DNA from: Nocardia exalbida NBRC 100660
GTDB taxonomy: Bacteria; Actinomycetota; Actinomycetes; Mycobacteriales; Mycobacteriaceae
Length of the DNA stretch: 64,000 nt
Direction: 5' to 3'
NCBI RefSeq assembly: GCF_000308575.1
Contig: NZ_BAFZ01000113.1
Span: 1 to 64,000, forward strand
The notes beneath the pieces are model-generated. The model worked only from the letters and a program-made list of their open reading frames with translations. It ran no database searches and had not been told where the DNA came from. Numbering within the stretch: position 1 is the stretch's first letter; each line of letters starts with the position of its first letter. Below, piece after piece: positions 10,321 to 18,079 of this stretch. Position numbers and translations under genes: made by a program.

Positions 10321-11772
10321 TTATGAGAGCAGATGCGCGGCCGCCTTTTCCGCGATCATCATGGTCGTGGCCTGCGGCCCACGACCCAATGGCACCGGCA
10401 CGACGGACAGATCCACTATCGACAACCCGGTTACTCCGTGCACTCGGCACAGCTCGTCCACCACGGCCGCCGCGTCGTTTTCCCGGCCCATTCGGCAGGT
10501 GCCGGACAAATGTTGCGAAGTGGCGAGATTCGCGCGTAACCAAGCGTCGAGATCCCCGGTCCGCGGAATCGGATCGACCGGCCGCGCGTTCATCCGGCGC
10601 AGCAGTTCGCCCGCGGTCGCCACCGCTTCGCGCAGCCGGGCACGATCCGTCTCCGCGGCGAGGTATCGGTAATCGATGAGCGGCGCGACGCCCGGTTCGG
10701 CCGATCGCAAGCGGAGCGTCCCGGAGGACCGCGGGCGCATCAGCGTGACGCCGAGCCTGCGCACCCCGGGGGTGAAGGACACGGCGTAGGGGCGGATTTC
10801 GACATCGCCGACCTCGAGCACGGTCTCCAGCGGGACGGCCGGCGGTTCGGCCAGGTCGAGCAGGTAGGAGATCCCCACTTCCGGATGGTCGCCGAGCCAG
10901 GCGCCGACCGGGGCGGCGTGTACGACCGGGATGCCGAGCGGTCGAAGCTGCCGCGGGTCGCCGATGCCCGAACGCAGCAGCAGCGCCGCCGACTCGATCG
11001 CCCCCGCGCAGAGCACGATGCGGTCGGCTCGTTCGACGCCGCTCTCGCCGTCGCGGAGCCACTCGACGCCGACCGCCCGCGTCCCGTCGAAACGGATGCG
11101 CGTGACCAACGTTTCTCCGCGCACCGTCAAGTTCGGGCGGTCCAGAGCGGGCAGCAGATAGCCGATGGCCGGGCCGATCCGCATGCCGTTGTCGCAATTG
11201 CACGGCACGACGCCGACACCATCGCCGCTGTCGGGGGCATTGAGATCGGGCACCTCGGCGAACCCGGCGGCGAGGCAGGCGTCCGTGAACACCGCACTGA
11301 CCGGGGCGGGATCCGCGGTGCGCACCACCGGAATCGGGCCCTGATCACCGTGCCAAGGTCGATCGCCGAAGTCCAGGTCGCGCTCGGTCCGGCAGTAGAA
11401 CGGCAGCACCGCGTCCGACGACCAGGTGTCCGAGCCGCCGAGCACCCGGTTCCAGTCCTCGAAGTCCGCCGCCGTGGCGCGGACGAAGTAGCCGCCGTTG
11501 ACCGCGCCCGACCCGCCGATCACCTTGCCGCGCACGATGGTTCCCGGCACGGGCGGGTCCGCGGCGAGAACGACCTCGTAGCGCCACAGCCACCCCACCT
11601 CCGGACCGATCGGCAACGCCGCCGCGTCCAGCAACTCGGCGGGCATCGCGTCGAGGCCCGTCCACAGCGCACCGGCCTCGAGCAGCCGCACCACGTGCGC
11701 CGGATCGGCGCTCAACCGCGCCGCGAGGACACACCCGGCGGTACCGCCCCCGACGATGAGTGTGTCGGCCAT
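10321..11772 (-). CDS. mftG: Mycofactocin-system GMC oxidoreductase MftG
   Basis: FAD-dependent glucose-methanol-choline family oxidoreductase of 483 residues. The N-terminus has the dinucleotide-binding motif (DTLIVGGGTAGCVLAARLS) followed by LLEAG. The GMC signature GKVIGGSGAVNGGYFVRA lies near residue 85, and the C-terminal active-site region contains TSQHLSGTCRMG with the family histidine. MftG is known from mycobacteria as the enzyme that reoxidises mycofactocinol and passes electrons towards the respiratory chain. The ATG follows GGGAGTCC. It is the last gene of the mftA-mftBC-mftF-mftG series, 55 bases after mftF. The specific MftG call rests on context plus overall resemblance; a generic GMC alcohol oxidase is the alternative. 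Confidence 0.88.
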   Translation of the reverse strand: MADTLIVGGGTAGCVLAARLSADPAHVVRLLEAGALWTGLDAMPAELLDAAALPIGPEVGWLWRYEVVLAADPPVPGTIVRGKVIGGSGAVNGGYFVRATAADFEDWNRVLGGSDTWSSDAVLPFYCRTERDLDFGDRPWHGDQGPIPVVRTADPAPVSAVFTDACLAAGFAEVPDLNAPDSGDGVGVVPCNCDNGMRIGPAIGYLLPALDRPNLTVRGETLVTRIRFDGTRAVGVEWLRDGESGVERADRIVLCAGAIESAALLLRSGIGDPRQLRPLGIPVVHAAPVGAWLGDHPEVGISYLLDLAEPPAVPLETVLEVGDVEIRPYAVSFTPGVRRLGVTLMRPRSSGTLRLRSAEPGVAPLIDYRYLAAETDRARLREAVATAGELLRRMNARPVDPIPRTGDLDAWLRANLATSQHLSGTCRMGRENDAAAVVDELCRVHGVTGLSIVDLSVVPVPLGRGPQATTMMIAEKAAAHLLS

Positions 11773-11827
11773 TCGGACTCCCGTTCGGTAGCCAAGATCC
11801 AGGGTCGTCGCGGGTCGTACGAGTCGA

Positions 11828-13237
11828 TCAGCGCGAGGGCGTGGTGGGTTTCAGCGCTTCCACGCTGCGCGCGCGGAACGCGCCGAGCCACAGGCCGGTG
11901 CCGTAGGCGATGTCGTCGAGACGCTTGTAGGCCACGTAGCGCACGGGATCGAGGCCGCCCGCGTCCCGGTGGGTGAACCAGTCGGCCAGGCCGTCGGCGA
12001 GGGCCATGGTGATCGCGATGCGCCGGACGCGCCGCGACAGGACCATCGCCACCAGCGTGATCGGCCAGTAGTGCCTGCACATCGCCGAGGCCATCCGCCA
12101 GAGCCCGGCGAAGAAGCCGCGCGCCAGATAGATCGCGGCGATCCGGGTGGGGTTGTCCAGTTCGGCGAAGACGCGGCGCAATCGGGCCAGCGCGGTGATC
12201 AGGGTGCCGATGCCGCCGAGCAGCCCCCACTTGGTCAGCGTGGCGAACAGGAACGCGGCCAGCAACGTCCAGGACGGCACCGACAGCGGTGACACCGTGC
12301 CCGCGTGCCGATCGCCCAGCGGTGCGGCGCCGGTGCCGTAGAACAGCTTCCGGCCGAACCAGGCGCGGAAGCGGACCCGGTGGTCGTGCGCCACGTGCGC
12401 CGCGGGCTCGTAGCGCAGCCGCCAGCCCGCCCGCTCCAGCCGCCAGCACAGGTCGACGTCCTCGGCGACGTGCATGGACTCGTCGAAACCGCCCTGTTCC
12501 AGCAGCGCCCTGCGCCGCGCCAGCAGCGCCGCGCTCGGCACGTAGGACACCAGCCCGCCCGAGTGCACGGCCGCCTCGCGCCTGCCCAGGTCGAGCGAGG
12601 AGCGGGTGTGCTCGTAGCGCGCCAGCGCGTTGGACTCCGGGTCCAGCGCGACGATCCGCGGCGCGACCAGCGCCACCCCCGGGTCGCTGAAGTGGCCGAG
12701 CATCACCTCCAGCCATCCGCTGCGCGGCACCACGTCGGAGTCCAGGAACGCGACGAAGTCGGTTGTCGCCGCGCGCAAGCCGGCGTTGCGCGCCGCCGCG
12801 GGCCCCTGCTTGCGGTCGTGCCGCAGCACGGTCACCCGGCAGCGGGTACCTCGGTTGCGCGGGATCCGGACCGGCTGGTCGGACCCGTCGTCGACCACGA
12901 TGACGTTGTGCCCGCGCAACGCGGCGAGCAGGCGAGCCAGACCCTCGGCGTTGTTGTGCAGCGGCACGATGACGGTGACGTCCTCCGGCGACGGCAGCAG
13001 CCGGGGGCGGGGATTGGCCACTCCGGAGTCGAGCAGCCGTCTGGCAACGACAGCGGACTTCGGGCCGGTCACCTCGAGGTACCCGTCGCCGATCATCTCG
13101 GCGGCCTCCGGGGCAAGTCGCAGCAACCTGGCCGGCGAACCGCCGATCAGAACCCGCCCGCCGGAGTATGCGCGTACCCGGGGATCGATCCGCACCCCGA
13201 ATCCATCGGGCAGGCGATCATGGCGCATTCCTGGCAT
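11828..13237 (-). CDS. mftF: Mycofactocin glycosyltransferase MftF
   Basis: Family 2 glycosyltransferase that in mycobacteria adds a beta-1,4-glucose chain to the mycofactocin core. The N-terminus LPDGFGVRIDPRVRAYSGG followed by GGSPARLLRLAPEA is typical of MftF. The GT-A catalytic region includes VTVIVPLHNNAEGL, IVVDDGSD, a DSDV metal-binding motif (AFLDSDVVPRSGW) and HVAEDVDLCWRLERAGWRL. Hydrophobic segments near the C-terminus (TLLAAFLFATLTKWGLLGG) suggest membrane association. Start choice is uncertain: ATG at 13237 gives about 469 residues, close to the family length, while ATG at 13228 and 13264 are also in frame; none has a strong Shine-Dalgarno. A gap of 222 bases with no recognisable gene separates it from mftBC, where mftD and mftE would normally lie. 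Confidence 0.93.
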   Translation of the reverse strand: MPGMRHDRLPDGFGVRIDPRVRAYSGGRVLIGGSPARLLRLAPEAAEMIGDGYLEVTGPKSAVVARRLLDSGVANPRPRLLPSPEDVTVIVPLHNNAEGLARLLAALRGHNVIVVDDGSDQPVRIPRNRGTRCRVTVLRHDRKQGPAAARNAGLRAATTDFVAFLDSDVVPRSGWLEVMLGHFSDPGVALVAPRIVALDPESNALARYEHTRSSLDLGRREAAVHSGGLVSYVPSAALLARRRALLEQGGFDESMHVAEDVDLCWRLERAGWRLRYEPAAHVAHDHRVRFRAWFGRKLFYGTGAAPLGDRHAGTVSPLSVPSWTLLAAFLFATLTKWGLLGGIGTLITALARLRRVFAELDNPTRIAAIYLARGFFAGLWRMASAMCRHYWPITLVAMVLSRRVRRIAITMALADGLADWFTHRDAGGLDPVRYVAYKRLDDIAYGTGLWLGAFRARSVEALKPTTPSR

Positions 13238-13459
13238 GCTAGGCGGAGTTTCGCGGCCAGACATCAACAGTCCGGAAAAAACGGCAGATTTCCGGGCGAA
13301 ACCGGCCCGCCACCGGAAGCGGCCTGCGCGGCACCCGATGCCGAGAGTTCGCCGACAGCTGTTTCCCAGCATCCGGCAACACGACGGCTATCGCCCGGTC
13401 GTGGACCGGACGATAGCCATGGCCGCACTGGTGGCACACTTTTGGCAAACTTCATTGCC

Positions 13460-15001
13460 TCAGGCCAGCGGACTCTCGTCGCAAGCCCGCGACGGGCGGC
13501 GTTCCGGCGCGAAGCCGGCCGGGCGAGTCGCGCTCAACGTCAACGGGACCGGTGTACTCTTGCGCCCGCTCGCGCGGGGGGCGACCCGGCGGGAATGGTC
13601 GACCGACGAACGCGGGATCATCCGCGCGGTGTCGGCCAGCGCCGCCTCGCCGTAGCCCTGGACGCATTCCGGATCCGGACCGTCGGCGGGCAACCCGGTG
13701 AAGAACTTCGCCGCCATGCAGCCGCCTCGGCAGGCGTCGTAGTGGCTGCACGACGCGCACGCGCCGCCGCCGCTGGGCTCGCGCAGCTCCCCGAACAGGT
13801 CCGAGGACCGCCACACGGCGCCGAAACCGCCGTCGGCCACGACATTTCCGGCACGGAATCGATCGTGGATGGCGAACGGGCAGGCATAGACGTCACCGAT
13901 CGGATCGACCAGGCAGACCACCCGGCCCGCGCCGCACATGTTCAAGCCCGGCAGCGTCTGACCGAACGCGGAGAGATGGAAGAACGAGTCGCCGGTGAGC
14001 ACACCTTCCCCGTTGCGCAGCAGCCAGTCGTAGAGCACCCGCTGCTGATCGGGCGTCGGGTGCAGCTCGTCCCATACGTCCGCACCCCGCCCCGAGGGCC
14101 GCAGCCTGGTCAGCCGCAAGGTGGCGCCGTACCTTTCGGCGATGGCGCGGAACTCGTCGAGCTGCCCGATGTTGTGCCTGGTCGCCACCACCGACAGTTT
14201 CGCGTCCCGGAAACCCGCCGCGGCGAGGTTCTCCAGCGCGCGAATGGCCATGGCGTAGGAGCCGGGGCCGCGCACGGCGTCGTTGACCGCGGCGTCGGCG
14301 CCGTCCAGCGACACCTGCACGTCGACGTAGTCGCTGGCCGCCAGCCGGGCCGCGACCTCGGGCGTGATCCGCACCCCGTTGGTGGAGAACTTCACGCCCA
14401 CGTGGTGCGCGGTCGCGTAGTCGACCAGTTCCCAGAAGTCCGGGCGCACCGTGGGCTCGCCGCCGCCGATGTTCACGTAGAACACCTGCATGCGCTCGAA
14501 CTCGTCGATCAGCGCCTTGCACTGCTCGGTGCTCAGTTCGCGCGGGTCCCGGCGGCCCGAGGAGGACAGGCAGTGCACGCAGGAGAGGTTGCAGGCGTAG
14601 GTGAGCTCCCAGGTCAGGCAGATCGGCGCGGCCAAGCCGGACTCGAAGCGATCGACCAGGCGCACCACCCCGCCGGACGCGACAGCCCCCGCGACGGGAG
14701 CCGCGTTCGCGATCGCCGCCGGCATCGGCGCGCCTTCCGGCGCACCGATGATCATGTCCGAATCGGCGAGCTGGGTCAGCGCGTCGACGTAGACGCCCGC
14801 ACCCGCCTCCGGCACGCCTGCGGCGTGCAAGGCGGTGCGGGCCGACGCGTGCTCCGGCAGCGAGCGGACGATCTCGACGATCCGCGGACTTTTCAGGAAG
14901 GACAGCTTGCGCGTGCCGAAGTGGTAGAGCAGCGCGCCGAACGGCTCCGGGCGCAGCGCCACACGCGGGTGCAGCTGCCAGCGGGTATCGAGATCGAGCA
15001 T
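13460..15001 (-). CDS. mftC: MftB-MftC fusion: RiPP recognition domain joined to the mycofactocin radical SAM maturase
   Basis: One uninterrupted frame of 513 residues encodes what are normally two genes. Residues 1-95 match MftB, the PqqD-like precursor-binding chaperone (start LDTRWQLHPRVALRPEPFGA, then LLYHFGTRKLSFLK). A linker rich in Ala and Gly (about 95-115) leads into MftC: LVDRFESGLAAPICLTWELT, the radical SAM cluster motif CNLSCVHC, then GGGEPT. The C-terminal SPASM region has CGAGRVVC, CASCSHYDACRGGC and CVQGYG, enough cysteines for auxiliary iron-sulfur clusters. The tail ACDESPLA resembles the usual MftC end. MftC decarboxylates the C-terminal tyrosine of MftA and then crosslinks it to the adjacent valine. 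The gene starts 16 bases after mftA. The fusion would tether precursor recognition to catalysis. Confidence 0.94.
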   Translation of the reverse strand: MLDLDTRWQLHPRVALRPEPFGALLYHFGTRKLSFLKSPRIVEIVRSLPEHASARTALHAAGVPEAGAGVYVDALTQLADSDMIIGAPEGAPMPAAIANAAPVAGAVASGGVVRLVDRFESGLAAPICLTWELTYACNLSCVHCLSSSGRRDPRELSTEQCKALIDEFERMQVFYVNIGGGEPTVRPDFWELVDYATAHHVGVKFSTNGVRITPEVAARLAASDYVDVQVSLDGADAAVNDAVRGPGSYAMAIRALENLAAAGFRDAKLSVVATRHNIGQLDEFRAIAERYGATLRLTRLRPSGRGADVWDELHPTPDQQRVLYDWLLRNGEGVLTGDSFFHLSAFGQTLPGLNMCGAGRVVCLVDPIGDVYACPFAIHDRFRAGNVVADGGFGAVWRSSDLFGELREPSGGGACASCSHYDACRGGCMAAKFFTGLPADGPDPECVQGYGEAALADTARMIPRSSVDHSRRVAPRASGRKSTPVPLTLSATRPAGFAPERRPSRACDESPLA

Positions 15002-15017
15002 CGTGGTCCGCCGCCCG

Positions 15018-15167
15018 TCAGTAGACGCCGCACATGCCGTCGATGGATACCTCTTCGATGAGGCTCTCCTCGACCAGCGGCGCCTCTTCGGCAGACCGCG
15101 CGGCGGCGGTCTCCATCCGTCCGGTGTTGTCGGTGTCGGCGTGTCCGTTGGACCCGTATTCCGGCAT
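15018..15167 (-). CDS. mftA: Mycofactocin precursor peptide MftA
   Basis: Ribosomal precursor of the redox cofactor mycofactocin; 49 residues. The C-terminus EEVSIDGMCGVY is the hallmark of MftA; the final Val-Tyr pair becomes the cofactor core after processing by MftB and MftC. The ATG at 15167 is preceded by GGAGGT at ideal spacing, giving the leader MPEYGSNGHADTDN. This leader is longer than the roughly 30-residue mycobacterial peptide, with an extra polar N-terminal stretch; the acidic segment before the core (LVEESLIEEVSI) is the part recognised by MftB. It is the first gene of the mft unit. Confidence 0.96.
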   Translation of the reverse strand: MPEYGSNGHADTDNTGRMETAAARSAEEAPLVEESLIEEVSIDGMCGVY

Positions 15168-15516
15168 GGCTACCTCCGCGAGGACGATCCGTGTGCGAAT
15201 TGCTCGGTGCAGTTCGTGCTCACACAATAACGTCATCAACTGACAAAACAACAGGTTTCAGTCACCGAATCCGCGAAGCCCGGGATTCCGGCCGCCGCTC
15301 GACCCGCGCGACCGGCCCGTTCGCCGCCCGCCGGGTGCAGCAGGCGGCGACGGGAGCGATACCCGGCGCTCTAGACTGCGGATGGCAAGCAGCGGAACAG
15401 AGTGTGACGGGCAACACAAGCCCGCGGCGGTAGAGGTGGCATGGGAGTCGGACGAATGCAGGCGAACGGGGGCGGCGGCACACAGTGGTGTGAGCATCGG
15501 GCCTGGAGGCGGAAGC
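15168..15516. other. Intergenic region between divergent mftA and tetR
   Basis: These 349 bases separate two genes that point away from each other, so promoters for both are expected here. The part at about 15215-15260 is the most AT-rich and lies immediately upstream of mftA. A short GTCA/TGAC inverted repeat is visible in it at about 15231-15243. The GC-rich right half could be read as an N-terminal extension of the TetR gene, but its composition and lack of family similarity argue against that. Confidence 0.45.
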
Positions 15517-16155
15517 TTGCGTAACCACGGAGGGCCCGCGAGCACCACGAGTCGAACGCTGTCGGAGTCCGAGATCGTCGAGGCCGCGCTGCGGGTGGTG
15601 CGCGAGGATGGCGTGGAGAAATTGTCGATGCGGCGACTATCCCGCGAACTCGGCGTCTCCCCGATGGCGCCCTACTACTACGTCGCCGACAAACGCGAGC
15701 TGCTGGACCTCGTCGCCAGCGCGGCGCTGACCGGACTGCGCACGCCACCGGCCGAGTCCGGGTCGTGGCAGCACCGGCTGCGCGACCTGGTCGACCAGAT
15801 CGACGAGAAGCTGCGCAAGCATCCCGGTCTCGGCGACATCCTCATCGAGCAGATGCTCGGCAAACAGCTGGACCTGATCGCCGCGATCATGGACATCCTG
15901 GACGACGCGGGCTTCGGCGACCGCAACATCCTGGCCGCCTACGCGACCATCCACACCTACCTGTTCGGCCGCAGCCGGGTGAACCCGCGCGACCGCTCCG
16001 CCCCCGCCGACGTCACCCTGCCTCCCGTGGTCGAGCGGGCCACGCGGCACATCGGCGACCTGCGCGGACGCTACTCCTACGACTTCGGCATGGAGGTGCT
16101 GATCGCCGGGCTGGAGGCCCAGCTTGTCCGCCAGGCGACGCCCGACGTACGATGA
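15517..16155 (+). CDS. TetR-family transcriptional regulator
   Basis: DNA-binding repressor-type protein of 212 residues if it starts at the TTG at 15517, which is preceded by GGAGG with a 7-base spacer; a longer in-frame start at 15382 adds a low-complexity leader with no family resemblance. The helix-turn-helix region is SEIVEAALRVVREDG followed by MRRLSRELGVSPMAPYYYV and ADKRELLDLV. The remainder is the usual all-helical ligand domain. It lies directly before kshB, but a separate KstR-type box between the two genes suggests kshB has its own promoter. Mycofactocin loci often carry a TetR gene (mftR); this sequence does not resemble that family clearly. Target and ligand are unknown. Confidence 0.9.
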   Translation: MRNHGGPASTTSRTLSESEIVEAALRVVREDGVEKLSMRRLSRELGVSPMAPYYYVADKRELLDLVASAALTGLRTPPAESGSWQHRLRDLVDQIDEKLRKHPGLGDILIEQMLGKQLDLIAAIMDILDDAGFGDRNILAAYATIHTYLFGRSRVNPRDRSAPADVTLPPVVERATRHIGDLRGRYSYDFGMEVLIAGLEAQLVRQATPDVR

Positions 16156-16158
16156 AAC

Positions 16159-16172
16159 TGAAACACGTTCTA
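16159..16172. promoter_or_regulatory. KstR-type operator upstream of kshB
   Basis: The 14 bases TGAAACACGTTCTA match the published mycobacterial KstR consensus TnnAACnnGTTnnA at every defined position. KstR is a TetR repressor of cholesterol catabolism genes. The box ends 44 bases before the kshB start codon and begins just after the stop of the preceding tetR gene, exactly where a repressor of kshB should bind. That KstR binds here is inferred. Confidence 0.8.
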
Positions 16173-16216
16173 GTTTTTGCGTCGCGGGAAGCCCGTGCCA
16201 GGTTCGAGAGGACGAC

Positions 16217-17272
16217 ATGACGACTGTCGAGGTTCCACACGGCTCGCGCTCGGTCGTGCTGCGGGTGTCCGCGGTCATCACCGAGACGGCCGACACCCGC
16301 TCGCTGGTCTTCGACGTTCCCGCCGAGCTGGCCGAGAAGTTCCGCTACCAGCCGGGGCAGTTCCTCACCCTGCGCATCCCCAGCGACCGGACCGGCTCGG
16401 TGGCGCGGTGCTACTCGCTGGCCAGCTCCCCGCACACCGACGACCGCCCCAAGGTGACCGTCAAGCGGACCGAGGGCGGCTACGGGTCGAACTGGGTGTG
16501 CGACAACGTGAAAGAGGGCGACCGGATCGAGGTGCTGCCGCCCTCGGGCGTCTTCACCCCGAAGGACCTGGACGACGATCTGCTGCTGTTCGGCGCCGGC
16601 AGCGGCATCACGCCGGTGATGTCCATCCTGAAGTCGGCGCTGGCCCGCGGCACCGGCCGCATCGTGCTGGTCTACGCCAACCGCGACCACGAGTCGGTGA
16701 TCTTCGCCGGTGAGCTGCGCGATCTGGCGGACAAGCACCCGCAGCGGCTCACCGTGATCCACTGGCTGGAGTATCTCCAGGGCTTGCCGACGGCCGACGC
16801 GCTGGCCACCCTGGTCGCCCCCTATCGCGGCTACGACGCGTTCATGTGCGGCCCGAAGCCGTTCATGGACCGGGTACACGACGCGCTCGCGCAACTGGGC
16901 GTGCCGCGCGCTCGCACGCACGCCGAGGTGTTCAACTCGCTGGCGGGCGACCCGTTCGCCGACCAGGCGCCGGTCGAGGTCTCCGACGAGGAGGCGGCCG
17001 ACGCGGCGACGGTCGAGGTCGAGTTGGACGGCGAAGTCCACCAGCTGAAATGGCCGCGCAAGCAGACGCTGGTGGACATCATGCTGGCCAAGGGATTGGA
17101 CGTGCCCTATTCCTGCCAGGAAGGCGAATGCGGTTCGTGCGCGTGCACGGTGCTGGAGGGCAAGGTCGAAATGGACAACGCCGAAATCCTCGACCCGGAG
17201 GATATCGAGAACGGCTACATTCTCGGCTGCCAGGCGCATCCGGTGACCGACCACCTGAAGATCCAGTTCTGA
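16217..17272 (+). CDS. kshB: 3-ketosteroid 9alpha-monooxygenase, ferredoxin reductase subunit KshB
   Basis: Electron-transfer partner (351 residues) of the Rieske oxygenase KshA, which hydroxylates C9 of 3-ketosteroids during steroid ring opening. Three domains are visible in order: an FAD-binding domain with RCYSLASSP, an NAD-binding domain with FGAGSGITPVMSIL and FMCGPKPFMD, and a C-terminal plant-type [2Fe-2S] ferredoxin domain with CQEGECGSCACTV and a fourth Cys in YILGCQAHP. The ATG at 16217 is preceded by GAGAGG. A KstR-type operator lies 44 bases upstream, supporting the steroid role over a generic phenol- or phenylacetate-type reductase. KshA is not in this window. A 9-base-pair hairpin follows the gene. 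Confidence 0.93.
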   Translation: MTTVEVPHGSRSVVLRVSAVITETADTRSLVFDVPAELAEKFRYQPGQFLTLRIPSDRTGSVARCYSLASSPHTDDRPKVTVKRTEGGYGSNWVCDNVKEGDRIEVLPPSGVFTPKDLDDDLLLFGAGSGITPVMSILKSALARGTGRIVLVYANRDHESVIFAGELRDLADKHPQRLTVIHWLEYLQGLPTADALATLVAPYRGYDAFMCGPKPFMDRVHDALAQLGVPRARTHAEVFNSLAGDPFADQAPVEVSDEEAADAATVEVELDGEVHQLKWPRKQTLVDIMLAKGLDVPYSCQEGECGSCACTVLEGKVEMDNAEILDPEDIENGYILGCQAHPVTDHLKIQF

Positions 17273-17286
17273 ACCATCCGCCATTT

Positions 17287-17306
17287 CGAACGCAATTTTG
17301 CGTTCG
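17287..17306. terminator. Hairpin between convergent kshB and AlkD-like gene
   Basis: CGAACGCAA and its exact complement TTGCGTTCG are separated by two bases, 14 bases after the kshB stop. The element sits between two convergent genes and can serve both strands. No long T run follows. Confidence 0.6.
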
Positions 17307-17342
17307 CCCGAAATAGCGCCATTAGCCGATCGATTGCGCCGC

Positions 17343-18068
17343 CTATCGCGCGCGGTATTCGGCGCGCACTTCGGGCGGTAGATGTTCGGTCGCGTAGCTC
17401 AGCGCGGTGCGTCCCATGGCCGGGGCGTGCCGGTCGAGGAATCCGGTCAGCAGGCTGCGGTCCACGCGCTTGCCGACTTCGCGCAGCATCCAGCCCACCG
17501 CCTTCTGGATCAGATCGCGCCGATCGCCGAGCAGCAGCTCGCTCAGCGCGAAGGTGGTCGAGGCGTCACCCGCCTTGATGAAGGCGAAGGTGGACAGCAG
17601 CGCCACCCGCCGCTCCCAGAGCGACTCGGACCGCGCCAGCTGGAACAGCAGGTCACGCGGTTTGTCCAGCAGCCACGGGCCGACGATGTTCTCCGCGGAC
17701 ACGTCCACGAGATCCCAGTTGTTCACCCGGCCGCGCCGCACGGCCGCCAGATACAGCTCCACCATGGCGGCGCGCGCGGCGTCGTCGAAGGAGCGCGGCC
17801 GGGACGCCGCGGCGAAGCGCGCGTTCAGGATGACCAGCGCGACGAACCGGTCCTCGTGCACCTCGCTGTCGAGCAGCTTGTCGATCTCGTCCAACGGAAG
17901 CGCCGCGAAGCGTTTCGCGACACCACGGCTCACCGGGACCCGCACGCCGAGGAACACGTCACCCTCGCCGTACTCACCGGGCCCGGATTTGAAGAACCGC
18001 TGCAAGTGCGCCGCGTCGGCCGGATTCGCCAGTTCCCGCAAAGCCGTCCGCACGTCCGCCGCGGTCAC
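17343..18068 (-). CDS. DNA alkylation repair protein, AlkD-like
   Basis: Predicted HEAT-like-repeat DNA glycosylase of the AlkD family (about 241 residues) that removes alkylated purines. Family features include FFKSGPGEYGEGDVFLGVRV near the N-terminus, the conserved NNWDLVDVSAENIVGPWL motif in the middle with the catalytic aspartate region, and a C-terminal repeat DLIQKAVGWMLREVGKR. The GTG at 18068 is taken as start; a TTG at 18083 overlaps the TGA of the upstream racemase gene and would couple translation of the two genes. Both genes point leftwards and lie 11 bases apart at most. Confidence 0.9.
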   Translation of the reverse strand: MTAADVRTALRELANPADAAHLQRFFKSGPGEYGEGDVFLGVRVPVSRGVAKRFAALPLDEIDKLLDSEVHEDRFVALVILNARFAAASRPRSFDDAARAAMVELYLAAVRRGRVNNWDLVDVSAENIVGPWLLDKPRDLLFQLARSESLWERRVALLSTFAFIKAGDASTTFALSELLLGDRRDLIQKAVGWMLREVGKRVDRSLLTGFLDRHAPAMGRTALSYATEHLPPEVRAEYRAR

Positions 18069-18079
18069 CGAGTCGCGGT

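Noticed and set aside
13238..13459. Possible remnant of mftD or mftE between mftBC and mftF
   Set aside because: I read both strands and found no stretch resembling either protein; the 222 bases are too short and show no motif.
12305..15061. A plus-strand open frame of 918 codons across the mft genes
   Set aside because: It crosses three genes and their spacers without any family resemblance; the minus-strand mft proteins explain the region.
15382..15516. N-terminal 45-residue extension of the tetR gene before kshB
   Set aside because: The stretch has no family similarity and a TTG with a good GGAGG gives the expected TetR N-terminus.
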